A stretch of DNA of 64,000 nt. Source: Clostridia bacterium. GTDB taxonomy: Bacteria > Bacillota > Clostridia > Christensenellales > Aristaeellaceae. Below, piece after piece: positions 45,464 through 54,112 of this stretch (position 1 is the first letter of the stretch; every line of letters begins with the position of its first letter). The notes beneath the pieces were generated by a model, which ran no database searches, was not told the origin of the DNA, and saw only the letters and a program-made list of their open reading frames with translations. The position numbers and the translations under genes are program-made. The stretch lies in NCBI GenBank assembly GCA_017396845.1, contig JAFQKQ010000055.1, positions 34,606 to 98,605 on the forward strand, written 5' to 3'.

Positions 45464-45714
45464 AAAAATACAAACGCCCCTGCCAAAAGCAGGGGCGAAG
45501 CAATGCTCGCGGTACCACCCGGTTCGCCGGTCTCATTTAACCGACCTCACATTCTTGTAACGGGAATGACTCCGTCCGCACCTACTGACGTTTCAGCGCG
45601 AAAGCTCCGGGGCGAACTTCAAAGGATATTCCACCGCCGCGCTTTCAGCCCATGGCGCAGGCTCTCTTTGGAAGGAATCGGTTCCCTTTACTTTTCCCCT
45701 TCATCGCCGATATG
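45464..45714 (-). promoter_or_regulatory. T-box leader of pheST (tRNA-Phe sensing)
   Basis: The minus strand holds the conserved T-box sequence GGGTGGTACCGCG (45520-45508) followed by a terminator stem (45497-45489 with 45483-45475, tail TTTGTATTTTT). A long structured stem I lies upstream. A UUC triplet, the Phe codon, occurs at 45616-45614 within GTTCGCC in a place suited to the specifier loop; that assignment is inference. Uncharged tRNA-Phe should stabilise the antiterminator and allow pheST transcription. Confidence 0.9.
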
Positions 45715-45720
45715 CATAAT

Positions 45721-45749
45721 AGAATACCACTTTCCCAAGGAAAACGCAA
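45721..45749 (-). promoter_or_regulatory. Promoter of the pheST T-box transcript
   Basis: TTGCGT (45749-45744), 17 bp, TATTCT (45726-45721) on the minus strand, just before the leader. Confidence 0.6.
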
Positions 45750-45765
45750 ATAATTTTCAGTTAAC

Positions 45766-46527
45766 TTATTCCTCGTCGGTATCCTCGTCGTTCTCTGCGA
45801 TCTCAAGATAGCGGTTGAACACGTTTTCAAGCTCTTCCTCGTCTTCGATGGTGGCGTATACGTCGTTGCCTTCATCGTCGGTCTCGATGCGAAGCACTAC
45901 GGCCTCGTCCTCGTCGATATCATCCATAGGCTCTGCGGGCGCAAGAACCACATAGCTTTTTCCGTTATATTCCAGCGTCATCAGATGCTGAAAATTAAGC
46001 TCTTTGCCGTTCTCGTCCTCAAGCTGTACAATGTTGTCCATCTCCATGTATCCGTCCATCAGTCTAAATACCTCTCTTTCGCCGTCGTCGCGGCTCGTTT
46101 CTATCCTTCGATCCCAGCCGCCTGCATCCATGAACGATTGCAGTATATACGTAGCGGCCAGCTTGTCGATAACTTTTTTGCGGTCTTCCCGCTTTACGCC
46201 CGCGTCGATCAGCACGCGCTCGGCGCTTACGGAGGTCAGTCTTTCGTCTTGAAAGCGTACGGAAAAGCCCTCATCCGTCAGCCTTTGGGCAAACAAATGC
46301 GCCTTCTGCGCCTGCGCGCCCGCTTCTCCGCTTAAGCGAACGGGATTCCCCACCAAAATTCTGTCGGTCTCGTAATACGACGCAAGCTCTTTTACGCGCC
46401 TTACATCGTTTTCAAGCCCCTTGGTGAATATGGTTTCAACGCCCTGCGCCGTGATACCCAGCGCATCCGACACTGCAACGCCTATGCGCTTATCGCCCAC
46501 ATCCAGCGCCAGCACTCGCTTGATCAT
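45766..46527 (-). CDS. ruvX: RuvX/YqgF Holliday-junction resolvase-like domain fused to DUF1292
   Basis: 253 aa from ATG 46527 after CGGAGGGAAA; an upstream start at 46557 has no site. Residues 1 to about 145 are RuvX (YqgF): RVLALDVGDKRIGVAVSDAL, ILVGNPVRLSGEAG and RFQDERLTSVSAERVL, with the acidic RNase H-like residues present. From about 165 the protein is a DUF1292 (YrzB) domain: MDNIVQLEDENGKELNF and VVLAPAE, with an acidic tail. In Bacillus these are separate adjacent genes (yrrK, yrzB); here they form one frame. YqgF acts in 16S rRNA 5' maturation or recombination. Confidence 0.92.
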   Translation of the reverse strand: MIKRVLALDVGDKRIGVAVSDALGITAQGVETIFTKGLENDVRRVKELASYYETDRILVGNPVRLSGEAGAQAQKAHLFAQRLTDEGFSVRFQDERLTSVSAERVLIDAGVKREDRKKVIDKLAATYILQSFMDAGGWDRRIETSRDDGEREVFRLMDGYMEMDNIVQLEDENGKELNFQHLMTLEYNGKSYVVLAPAEPMDDIDEDEAVVLRIETDDEGNDVYATIEDEEELENVFNRYLEIAENDEDTDEE

Positions 46528-46547
46528 TTTCCCTCCGATGAAAGAAA

Positions 46548-46567
46548 CCCGGCACATACGCGCCGGG
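46548..46567 (-). terminator. Attenuator-like hairpin between ireB and ruvX
   Basis: CCCGGC/GCCGGG arms (46567-46562 with 46553-46548) with tail TTTCTTT on the minus strand, just before the ruvX ribosome site. Confidence 0.5.
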
Positions 46568-46592
46568 CATTTTTGCGTTCACCCGAAAACCG

Positions 46593-46862
46593 TCATACGC
46601 CCTTTTCATGCTGCTCAATATAGAAGCGCACAAATTCTTCCAGAATTTCATCGCGCTCCACACGCTTGATCAGCGAACGGGCATTATTAAAGCTGGTGAT
46701 ATAAGTAGGATCCCCGGAAATGATGTACCCGACCATCTGCATAATGGGATCATGTCCCTTCGCCTTGAGCGCCTGATACACATAACGAATAATCTCCTCT
46801 GCGGATTCGGGAGTTTCCGTAGGATATGCAAAATGTCTGTTCTCGCCCAATTTATCTGACAT
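46593..46862 (-). CDS. ireB: IreB-family regulator (UPF0297, YrzL)
   Basis: 89 aa from ATG 46862. The signature [20 protein letters not shown] and the central [20 protein letters not shown] is that of IreB, a small dimeric substrate of the Ser/Thr kinase IreK in Enterococcus that influences cephalosporin resistance. In Firmicutes it sits between alaS and ruvX; ruvX follows here but alaS is not upstream. An extended -10 (TGATATACT) lies near 46900 on the minus strand. Confidence 0.93.
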   Translation of the reverse strand: MSDKLGENRHFAYPTETPESAEEIIRYVYQALKAKGHDPIMQMVGYIISGDPTYITSFNNARSLIKRVERDEILEEFVRFYIEQHEKGV

Positions 46863-47009
46863 GGTACACCGCCTTCCCGGACATTCGTACATAGATATAG
46901 TATATCACATAGCGGGCAATAAGTCCATAGTATTTGAAAACTTATTATGTATAAAATCGAACAATTCTTCGATTATGGCCTTCGTTTCTGCATGAATCGA
47001 ATTTTGTTT

Positions 47010-48167
47010 CTACGCCCGATCTCCTTCGGATACCAGCGCATACGCGCTTTCAGCGACCACGGTTTCCTCGTCTGCGGGAATTACAAATACGTGCACCTTG
47101 GCATTTTCCTTGCTGATTTCGTATTCATTGCGCATGTTCTTTTCTTTGTCGATTTCAATTCCGATAAATTCAAGCCCCTGAGCAATCGCTTCGCGCGTTT
47201 CATAGTCGTTTTCACCGATGCCTGCTGTAAAGCACAATGCATCCAAGCCGCCCAGAATCGCCGCGTATGCTCCGATATACTTTTTCACGCCCTCAGTATA
47301 TACATCGATGGCAAGCTGTGCGCGCGCATTCCCCTGTTTTGCGCCGCTTCGCAGATCGCGCATGTCGCCGCTGGTTCCTGAAATGCCGCGAAGACCGCCG
47401 TTTTTCTCAAATCCCCGAATGATCTCATCATACGGTACGCCGATCTTTAAAAGATACGGCATGATATAAGGATCAATGTCGCCGATGCGGCTCACATGCG
47501 TAATACCCGCCTGCAGCGAAAGTCCGAAGGAATTTTCCACGCTCTTCCCGTCTGAAATCGCGCAGATGGAGCTGGATCCGCCCAAGTGGCAGGAGATCAC
47601 GCGGCGAAAGGGCGCAAGCTTTTTCGCGATATACGAATGCGACGCGCCGTGAAAGCCCATCCTCTGAACGCCGTATTTCTGATACCATTCGTACGGAACG
47701 CCGTATACGCGGTTTTTCAGCGGCATTGTGAGATGGAACGCGGTTTCAAAAACTCCCACCAGCACCGCATTCGGAGAAAGCGCCTGAAATGCCTCGATCG
47801 CGCCCAGATACGCGCTGTTGTGAACCGGTGCAACCGACATGGACTCCTTTAAATCGTTTATCACATCTTCATCTATAATATGAACGCCCAGATGCCTGAG
47901 GGCGAGCACCGTTTTAAACGCCACCACGTCTGCCTGGGACGCGCCGCCGATATCGTTTAAGAAAAGGTCTATTCCCTCTTTATAGGTACCGGCCTTCGCA
48001 CATTCATCTTTTTTGCTTTCGCCTTTTTCATTTTCGAACCAATATATCGATCCGCGTTCGTCGCCCACGCGCTCAACTTTCCCCTTGGCGAGGATTTTCG
48101 CGTCCGGATAATCGAACAGCTTGAATTTCAAAGATGTGCTTCCCGCATTGGCAACCAGTATACGCAT
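47010..48167 (-). CDS. ackA: Acetate kinase family protein
   Basis: 385 aa from ATG 48167 behind GGAGGGAATAAA; the longer upstream frame runs across the promoter. The ASKHA core has VANAGSTSLKFKLF, MGFHGASHSYIAKK and a phosphate-binding HLGGSSSICAISDGKSVENS; FTAGIGEN closes the domain. It makes ATP from acetyl-phosphate. The segment normally reading GTRSGDIDP is HVSRIGDIDP here and the sequence is slightly short, so a divergent clade (acetate, propionate or butyrate) is possible. pta is not adjacent. Confidence 0.85.
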   Translation of the reverse strand: MRILVANAGSTSLKFKLFDYPDAKILAKGKVERVGDERGSIYWFENEKGESKKDECAKAGTYKEGIDLFLNDIGGASQADVVAFKTVLALRHLGVHIIDEDVINDLKESMSVAPVHNSAYLGAIEAFQALSPNAVLVGVFETAFHLTMPLKNRVYGVPYEWYQKYGVQRMGFHGASHSYIAKKLAPFRRVISCHLGGSSSICAISDGKSVENSFGLSLQAGITHVSRIGDIDPYIMPYLLKIGVPYDEIIRGFEKNGGLRGISGTSGDMRDLRSGAKQGNARAQLAIDVYTEGVKKYIGAYAAILGGLDALCFTAGIGENDYETREAIAQGLEFIGIEIDKEKNMRNEYEISKENAKVHVFVIPADEETVVAESAYALVSEGDRA

Positions 48168-48191
48168 TTTATTCCCTCCAATCGTATAGTA

Positions 48192-48220
48192 AGTATACCA
48201 GCAATATTCTTTACTTTCAA
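48192..48220 (-). promoter_or_regulatory. Promoter of the acetate kinase gene
   Basis: TTGAAA (48220-48215), 17 bp, TATACT (48197-48192) on the minus strand, divergent from the nitroreductase promoter with 8 bp between the two -35 boxes. Confidence 0.8.
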
Positions 48221-48228
48221 CATAATTC

Positions 48229-48257
48229 TTGAAAAGCATCTTTGAACGTGGTATACT
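48229..48257 (+). promoter_or_regulatory. Promoter of the nitroreductase-GNAT operon
   Basis: TTGAAA (48229-48234), 17 bp, TATACT (48252-48257), 23 bp before the ATG. Both hexamers equal those of the divergent promoter. Confidence 0.8.
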
Positions 48258-48280
48258 TATAATTAAGGGAGTGTGAACGC

Positions 48281-48829
48281 ATGAACGAAGTATTACAGGC
48301 CATTCGCGACCGCAGATCCATTCGCGCATATACCGAGGAATTGGTAACGGACGAGCAGCTGAATACACTGATTGAAACGGTAAAGCAGGCGCCCAGCACT
48401 CGCAACCTTCAGCCCTGCCATTTTACATTTGTGAAAGATCAGGTGCTGCTACGGGAATTCTCATCCGATATGAATGCGCTTTATCAAAAGAATCCGAATG
48501 CGAGCGAGTATCTCAAATCACCCGAATACGACGTGCTTTATCGCGCGCCCCTCGTATGCTTTATCTTTTCGGAGATTTCTGCCAGCTTTACCCCTATAGA
48601 CGGCGGCATTGCGGTTCAAACGCTGGCGCTGGCCGCGCATTCCATGGGGCTTGGAAGCGTAATCCTCGGTATGCCGAAAGAACTATTTGCAAGCGAATAC
48701 GCCGAAAAATGGTTTAAGAAGCTAAACGCCCCCGAAGGCGGCGATTTCATCATCGCCATTTCCATCGGTACGCCCGCCGCAGGAAAGGACGCGCATCCCG
48801 TTCGCGAAGGGCTTATCAGCATCATATGA
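48281..48829 (+). CDS. Nitroreductase family FMN oxidoreductase
   Basis: 182 aa. The FMN-binding start IRDRRSIRAYTEELVT and APSTRNLQPCHFTFV, then AAHSMGLGSVILG and IAISIGTPA, define the family. It reduces nitro compounds, quinones or flavins; the physiological substrate is unknown. Start ATG 48281 after GGGAGTG. Followed 22 bp later by the GNAT gene. Confidence 0.9.
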   Translation: MNEVLQAIRDRRSIRAYTEELVTDEQLNTLIETVKQAPSTRNLQPCHFTFVKDQVLLREFSSDMNALYQKNPNASEYLKSPEYDVLYRAPLVCFIFSEISASFTPIDGGIAVQTLALAAHSMGLGSVILGMPKELFASEYAEKWFKKLNAPEGGDFIIAISIGTPAAGKDAHPVREGLISII

Positions 48830-48851
48830 CAATCGATAAGGAGAAAATAAT

Positions 48852-49991
48852 ATGATCGAATACAGATTTGCAGATGCGTCTTACCGCGCAGACATTATCG
48901 ACTTTATCAATATGGTGTTCTCCCAGAGCGCCATTCCGCACGATTTCAAAACGCTGATCCCGAAGGTATATGCCGACGGACGCGGCTTTGACGAGATTCA
49001 CGCAATCGCCCTTGACAATCAGCGCGTTCGCGGCGTGGTCGCGCAGCTTCCGATTTCAGCAAAATATGCGGGACAGGATTTGAAAATCGGCTATATCGGC
49101 TCCGTTTCCTCGCACAAATATGCCCGCGGCTCGGGATATATGAAGGTGCTCATGGCCATGCAGCTGGAAAATGCGGAAAAAAGCGGCATTGATATCATGA
49201 TGCTCGGAGGCCAAAGACAGAGATACGAGTATTTCGGCTACAGCCCCGTGGGCGATTTGTATACATACCGCATTGTCGGCGCAAATATCCGCCATGGTCT
49301 TAAAAACGTAAACGCCGCCGGCGTAAACTGGAAGCGCTTTTCCGATGCTGCGCAGGAAGAGATCGACCGCGCATATGAAATCTATCTTTCCCTTCCCATC
49401 ACAGGCATTCGCAGCCGCGAAGACTTTGAGCTTTTCATGCATTCGTGGAACTGCGATCCGTATGTGATTTACGAAGGACACACGGTCGTAGGCTTCCTTG
49501 TGGCAGGCGGCAAGGATTCGTTCTCCGAGCTGATTCTTACCGACGCCTCCTTCGCGCCGAAATTCGTAAAGGCCTGGTGCAATGTATACGAGCAGAACCA
49601 TCTTACGATCACCGTACCCGCCATCGATCGGGCGCTCAACCGTGAAATCGCCGCATTTGCAGAAAGCTACAGCAATTCCAACAGCGAGCACGTACGCATT
49701 GTGAATCTGATAAACGTGCTAAAGGCATGCCTTTCGCTTAAGAAGAAAGTAAGCGGCATTTCGGACGGAAAGATTGTTCTTCAGATCGAAGACGAAGCGC
49801 CCGTATGCGCAGAGGTAAAAAACGGTGAAATCTGCGTTTACGAAACAGACGAAGCGGCGGATGCGAAGTTCGACCGCCTCTCCATGCAGCAGCTCCTTTT
49901 CGCCGCCAACCGCTTCCAGGCGCCCGACTGCAAGCTCCCGGTAGATTGGTTCCCGCTGCCGCTCTTCCTCTACAGCTCGGATCATTTCTAA
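48852..49991 (+). CDS. GNAT-family acetyltransferase, Eis-like
   Basis: 379 aa. The N-terminal GNAT fold has the acetyl-CoA loop YARGSGYMKVLMAMQLENA and GGQRQRYEYFGY, a pattern typical of GNAT_9/Eis-like enzymes. The C-terminal domain resembles the sterol-carrier-like tail (SCP2_2) found in those proteins. It may acetylate amines, drugs or protein lysines; substrate unknown. Second gene of the operon, ribosome site AAGGAG. Confidence 0.85.
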   Translation: MIEYRFADASYRADIIDFINMVFSQSAIPHDFKTLIPKVYADGRGFDEIHAIALDNQRVRGVVAQLPISAKYAGQDLKIGYIGSVSSHKYARGSGYMKVLMAMQLENAEKSGIDIMMLGGQRQRYEYFGYSPVGDLYTYRIVGANIRHGLKNVNAAGVNWKRFSDAAQEEIDRAYEIYLSLPITGIRSREDFELFMHSWNCDPYVIYEGHTVVGFLVAGGKDSFSELILTDASFAPKFVKAWCNVYEQNHLTITVPAIDRALNREIAAFAESYSNSNSEHVRIVNLINVLKACLSLKKKVSGISDGKIVLQIEDEAPVCAEVKNGEICVYETDEAADAKFDRLSMQQLLFAANRFQAPDCKLPVDWFPLPLFLYSSDHF

Positions 49992-50007
49992 TATTCGGTT
50001 AAACAGC

Positions 50008-50045
50008 AGCTGCCGCAGAATTCTGTTTTCTGCGGCAGCTTTTTG
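50008..50045 (+). terminator. Terminator after the GNAT gene
   Basis: 13-bp perfect stem (50008-50020 with 50028-50040) and TTTTT tail. Confidence 0.92.
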
Positions 50046-50064
50046 TTCGCAAAAAACCGGCGGG

Positions 50065-50805
50065 CTATCGTTCGTCCGCCGGTTGAAGTCCGTTTTCCGT
50101 AAGCTTCAGCGATATATCCGCCTTTGCGCTTTCCGCATGGAAAAGGCGCACATTGGGGCCGTCCACGGTTTCATACCATTTTTCCGCCTCTTCAAGGCTT
50201 TTTCCGCCGCGCATTTTTCTTTGAATCAGGCGCGGCTTGACAATGGCTTCTTCCGTCGAAACGGAAAGCGTAATATCGGCAAACGCCTTTGCTTTTTCCC
50301 AGCCTTCTCTTTTCAGAAGCAGCCAATTGCCTTCAATAATCAGGATTTCTCCCTTAACTCTTTCGGGCGTATCCCCCACTTCGTGCCGGTTTCTATCGTA
50401 TACAGGCCAGAAAGCGGGTTCAGCGGAAGCGGCGTCTGACAGGTATTTCAAAAACGCGTCCCTGTCAAACGTCTCCGGCGCGCCTTTAATGGACGAAAGT
50501 GGAACAGATTCTCCGTTTCTTAATGCGCATCCATTTGAAAGCACATCGTTTTTCAAATGGAAACCGTCAAGACCCAGCGCCTGAACCGGCTTGCTAACTC
50601 CTTCCGCCCTCGCCTTTTCGCACAGCGCCAGCGCAAGCGTGCTCTTGCCTGCGCCGGGCGCTCCTGCGATCAGTACGATTTTGCGCTTTCTTTTTTTTGC
50701 GCCTGAGATCATCTTTGTAAGAACGCCGGAAATCAGGCAGTCCTCTTTATCGGAATACACGGCTTCCGTTTCAAAGCCGTTTACACAAAGCCTGTAAAGC
50801 GCCAT
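50065..50805 (-). CDS. Uridine kinase-like P-loop kinase, probably a sugar or nucleoside kinase
   Basis: 246 aa. Walker A LIAGAPGAGKSTLALALC is near residue 47; GLDGFHLKNDVL and IIEGNWLLLKREGW follow, as in the family of fructokinase FrcK and pantothenate/uridine kinases. The operon partners are two sugar-type Gfo/Idh oxidoreductases, which favours a sugar substrate. It starts 7 bp after the upstream oxidoreductase stop and has only a weak ribosome site, so coupling is likely. Confidence 0.82.
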   Translation of the reverse strand: MALYRLCVNGFETEAVYSDKEDCLISGVLTKMISGAKKRKRKIVLIAGAPGAGKSTLALALCEKARAEGVSKPVQALGLDGFHLKNDVLSNGCALRNGESVPLSSIKGAPETFDRDAFLKYLSDAASAEPAFWPVYDRNRHEVGDTPERVKGEILIIEGNWLLLKREGWEKAKAFADITLSVSTEEAIVKPRLIQRKMRGGKSLEEAEKWYETVDGPNVRLFHAESAKADISLKLTENGLQPADER

Positions 50806-50811
50806 ATCTCT

Positions 50812-51684
50812 TCAGCGAAGGTTTACGATCTTTACGGGCATGCCGTCCGCCTGATAGCTCTTTACAATCGCATCCATTACGCACACGGCTTCGACAAAAT
50901 CATGCGCGTTCTGGTATTCGGTTTTATTTCTGAGCATATCCGCAAAATGATCGCATTCCGCCTGATAGCAGTCGGAGATATCGATATTTCCGGTGGCGAT
51001 TTCCTTTGCAAGCACCGTCGCGCCGTAGGCATAATTGCCCTCGGTAAACGAAAGCTGCACAGCATATTTTCCGTAGTTGAGGGACGCCGCAACGCCCGAA
51101 TCGGTTTTGTACGCACGCGCTTCAAACGGTTCATAGCCGAAGATGGTGAGCGCAATCTCTACGAGGTGCGACGCGTAGAACCAGAAATCCCCGTACGGAT
51201 TCAGCATGCTGACCGGCGCCCAAACATGTCCGCCCCAAAGTTCATCCTTTGCCTTTGCAGCGTCCGCTTTCTCTTTGAACGAGAGCGTGTCCTTTACAAG
51301 GCGCGTGGAAGAACCGCCGATCAATACGCTTCCCGAAGCCTTGGCCTCGCGCACGAGCTCCTTCGCTTCCTCCGGACAGCACGCAATAGGCTTGTCGATA
51401 AACGCAGGAAGTCCCTTTTTGATGAAGGGGAGCGCGTATTTCATATGCAGTCCGCCGTGGCGGGATGTGACCATGATTGCGTCTACCATTCCGTCCATTT
51501 CACTCGGATGGTTGCACAGCTTTTCAAGGCCGTATTTTTCATAGATTTTTTCGCTCGCCGCCCGATCTTCTCCGTAAATGGCGACCACGCGGATATCGGG
51601 ATATTCGCCCGATGTATTGAAAATTCTCGAAAACGCATCCGCATGCGAGTTTTCAGAGCCGATAATTCCAATCCGATACATCAT
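50812..51684 (-). CDS. Gfo/Idh/MocA oxidoreductase
   Basis: 290 aa from ATG 51684 after GAGGAGG. Rossmann start RIGIIGSENSHADAF and the dehydrogenase motif FIDKPIACCPEEAKELV define the family. The catalytic Lys of the EKP-type motif is present as DKPIA. It is probably an NAD(P)-dependent sugar or inositol oxidoreductase. Middle gene of a three-gene operon. Confidence 0.85.
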   Translation of the reverse strand: MMYRIGIIGSENSHADAFSRIFNTSGEYPDIRVVAIYGEDRAASEKIYEKYGLEKLCNHPSEMDGMVDAIMVTSRHGGLHMKYALPFIKKGLPAFIDKPIACCPEEAKELVREAKASGSVLIGGSSTRLVKDTLSFKEKADAAKAKDELWGGHVWAPVSMLNPYGDFWFYASHLVEIALTIFGYEPFEARAYKTDSGVAASLNYGKYAVQLSFTEGNYAYGATVLAKEIATGNIDISDCYQAECDHFADMLRNKTEYQNAHDFVEAVCVMDAIVKSYQADGMPVKIVNLR

Positions 51685-51694
51685 CCGTTCCTCC

Positions 51695-52771
51695 TCAGCA
51701 GAATTTATCAAGCGGATTCAGTTCATGACACTTGCGAATCACTGCAATCTGACGCGCAACCTCCTTCGGCTGAACCTTCAGCGGCTCTCCCGAAAGAATG
51801 TGGTTATAGATATTGGTATAGAACGCCTCTACTGCGCCGACAAACGCATTTTCGCCCTCACCGGCCTTCCATTCGTCCTCCTGCCAGGGCAGCTTTTCAG
51901 AGCAGTATGCGGGCTCGCCCTCGGGCGTTGAGAGCGGCGTTCTGATCAGCTTCTGCTCGGGCGCCTGCTTCTCGTCAAACCAGCGCCATTTCATCTCACT
52001 GAGCGTTCCCCAAAGTCCGCCATTTGTGCCCTGTACGTTGTAGGTTCCCCAGGGATATGCGTTGGAGGACGAAATCTCAAGATCCACCAGCGGACGGCCG
52101 GGCAGGGTCATGATCAGCTTTATGTAATCCTCCGCGTCTCCGAACGTCGTTGCGCGATCCATTTTGCAGAAGATTTCGGGAATCTCGTCTCCGCCCAGCA
52201 GTGTAAGCGCCTGATCTACGGGATGGGGACCGGTGTTATAGAGGGAGCCTGCCACATTGTCCTGAATGGTCTGCCAGTCCCAGCGGCGGGCAAAACCGGA
52301 GAAAGCGATATTAACGGCGACGATTCGGCCGAGCTTTCCGGAGTCGATTACTTCTCTCACCTTCAAAAAGTACGGCGCGAGGCGGCTCTGCTGGAAGGGC
52401 GCGAGCATTGCGCCGGATTCCTCGGACGCTTGAATCATTTCCTCCGCCTGCTCGGGAGAATAGGCAAACGGCTTTTCGCTTACTACATTAAAGCCCTTCT
52501 TCAGAAGCGCCAGCGTGATCGGGTAATGATCCATGCTGAAGGAGGCATTGACTACGACGTCGATATCGTCTTTTTTATCAAAAAGCGCTTCATAGCATTC
52601 AAAGGTCTGACAGCCGAACACCTTTTCCGCTTTTTCGCGGCGCTCTTTGAGTGCATCTACGACATATTTCACCTGAAATCTTTCCGTGTCATTCAAAAAA
52701 TGCTTGCCGTGAATCGCATATCCGCTGCGTCCCTGTCCGATAATCGCTACATTCAGCTTTTTCATCCGCAT
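51695..52771 (-). CDS. Gfo/Idh/MocA oxidoreductase
   Basis: 358 aa. NAD-binding IIGQGRSGYAIHGKHF, the catalytic Lys in NVVSEKPFAYSPEQAEE and the substrate-side NTGPHPVDQALTLLGG motif are all canonical. First gene of the operon, with a strong sigma-A promoter and a palindrome just downstream of the -10. The start may be ATG 52771 or 52765; both follow GAGGAGAG. Confidence 0.92.
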   Translation of the reverse strand: MRMKKLNVAIIGQGRSGYAIHGKHFLNDTERFQVKYVVDALKERREKAEKVFGCQTFECYEALFDKKDDIDVVVNASFSMDHYPITLALLKKGFNVVSEKPFAYSPEQAEEMIQASEESGAMLAPFQQSRLAPYFLKVREVIDSGKLGRIVAVNIAFSGFARRWDWQTIQDNVAGSLYNTGPHPVDQALTLLGGDEIPEIFCKMDRATTFGDAEDYIKLIMTLPGRPLVDLEISSSNAYPWGTYNVQGTNGGLWGTLSEMKWRWFDEKQAPEQKLIRTPLSTPEGEPAYCSEKLPWQEDEWKAGEGENAFVGAVEAFYTNIYNHILSGEPLKVQPKEVARQIAVIRKCHELNPLDKFC

Positions 52772-52790
52772 TTCTCTCCTCTCTGTTTAT

Positions 52791-52833
52791 ATACAGCTGT
52801 ATTCATTATAAATCCTCAGAAAACCAACGTCAA
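52791..52833 (-). promoter_or_regulatory. Promoter and palindromic operator of the oxidoreductase operon
   Basis: Minus strand TTGACG (52833-52828), 17 bp, TATAAT (52810-52805). A perfect palindrome ATACAGCTGTAT (52791-52802) lies directly downstream of the -10 and could bind a repressor. Confidence 0.75.
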
Positions 52834-52845
52834 TAGAAAAATTGC

Positions 52846-52875
52846 TTGCAATTCCATATACGATTGTGTCATAAT
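52846..52875 (+). promoter_or_regulatory. Probable promoter of nagA-rnz
   Basis: TTGCAA (52846-52851), 18 bp, CATAAT (52870-52875). An inverted repeat AATTGC-TT-GCAATT overlaps the -35. Confidence 0.55.
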
Positions 52876-52924
52876 ACTGCCATAGGCCGTCACTGCATAC
52901 CCGATGATTGAAGGGAGTGTTTTT

Positions 52925-54112
52925 ATGTATCAGATTACAAACGCAAGAATTATTACGCCGTTTGAAGAGCTTGCGGGCTCCGTTGTCGTAGACGGCGGAC
53001 TTTTTATCGATATTCTTCCGCATCCGCTTGAAAACGTACCCGCCATCGACGCAGGCGGACTCTTCCTTTCGCCGGGCTTCGTGGATATCCACGTGCACGG
53101 CGGCGGCGGCTATTCGCCGATGAGCGGGAATAAAGAGGATGTAATAAAAATGTGCCTCGCCCACGCGCGCATGGGCACCACCTCCATCCTTCCGACCACG
53201 CTGGCCGCGCCGGAGGAAATGCTGACGGACGCGCTTTATGCGATCGCGGGCGCTATGAAGGAAAACAATCCTGCCTTCCGCATTCTCGGCGCGCACATGG
53301 AAGGCCCAGCGCTCAATCCCCTTCAGGCCGGCGCACAAGCGCCGGGAGCCCTTAAAAACCCATCCGATATCGATCTTCAGAAATATCTTGACATTCTTCC
53401 CGAAATCCGCATGATGGGCGCAGCCCCAGAACTTAAGGGCGGCATGGCGCTGGGCGAAAAGCTGTCATCGCGCGGCATCATAGCAAGCGCAGCCCACACC
53501 AATGCCACCTATTACGAAATGCAGGAGGCGCTTCATCACGGGTATACCGATATCACGCACCTGTATTCTGCCTGCAGCGGCATCATCCGAAAGGGCGGCT
53601 TCCGCATTCCCGGCGTAATCGAAGCGGGACTCAATCTGGACGCGTACACCGTTCAGGTGATTGGCGACGGAAAGCATCTGCCGCCGGAACTTTTGCAGCT
53701 CATCTACCGCTGCAAGGGCGCAGAAAATATCATTTTGATCACAGATGGTCTGGAATTTGCCGGCATGGATATGCAGGAGGGCACCGTTTACACCCAGCAA
53801 AACGGCGTTCAGGCGCTGTATGAGGACGGTGTAATGAAGCTTACCGACCGAACGGCCTTTGCAGGAAGCGCAAGCACTATGAACATGCTGATCAGAAATA
53901 TGACGCTTGCCGGAATTTCCCTACCCGAAGCCGTCCTCATGGCGACGGAAAACCCCGCAAGGCGGATTCACGCAAGCGGTATCGGACGCATTCAGAAAGG
54001 CTATCACGCGGATTTCATATTGTTTGACGAAAACATCAATGTATGTCTCACCGCTGTTTCCGGCAAAATCTTTCGGGACGATCGAAAACTTGCCAAGGAG
54101 CTTTTCGTATGA
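52925..54112 (+). CDS. nagA: N-acetylglucosamine-6-phosphate deacetylase
   Basis: 395 aa from ATG 52925 after GAAGGGAGTG. Removes acetate from GlcNAc-6-P. Metal and active-site motifs: VDIHVHGGGGYS, LGAHMEGPALNP, SAAHTNATY, THLYSACSGI and LITDGLEFAGM (catalytic Asp). The usual partners nagB and a GlcNAc PTS are absent. The stop overlaps rnz as ATGA. Confidence 0.9.
   Translation: MYQITNARIITPFEELAGSVVVDGGLFIDILPHPLENVPAIDAGGLFLSPGFVDIHVHGGGGYSPMSGNKEDVIKMCLAHARMGTTSILPTTLAAPEEMLTDALYAIAGAMKENNPAFRILGAHMEGPALNPLQAGAQAPGALKNPSDIDLQKYLDILPEIRMMGAAPELKGGMALGEKLSSRGIIASAAHTNATYYEMQEALHHGYTDITHLYSACSGIIRKGGFRIPGVIEAGLNLDAYTVQVIGDGKHLPPELLQLIYRCKGAENIILITDGLEFAGMDMQEGTVYTQQNGVQALYEDGVMKLTDRTAFAGSASTMNMLIRNMTLAGISLPEAVLMATENPARRIHASGIGRIQKGYHADFILFDENINVCLTAVSGKIFRDDRKLAKELFV

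Noticed and set aside
47965-48368. Longer acetate kinase start at 48368
   Set aside because: It would run through both divergent promoters; ATG 48167 has GGAGGG and begins the conserved NAGS motif.
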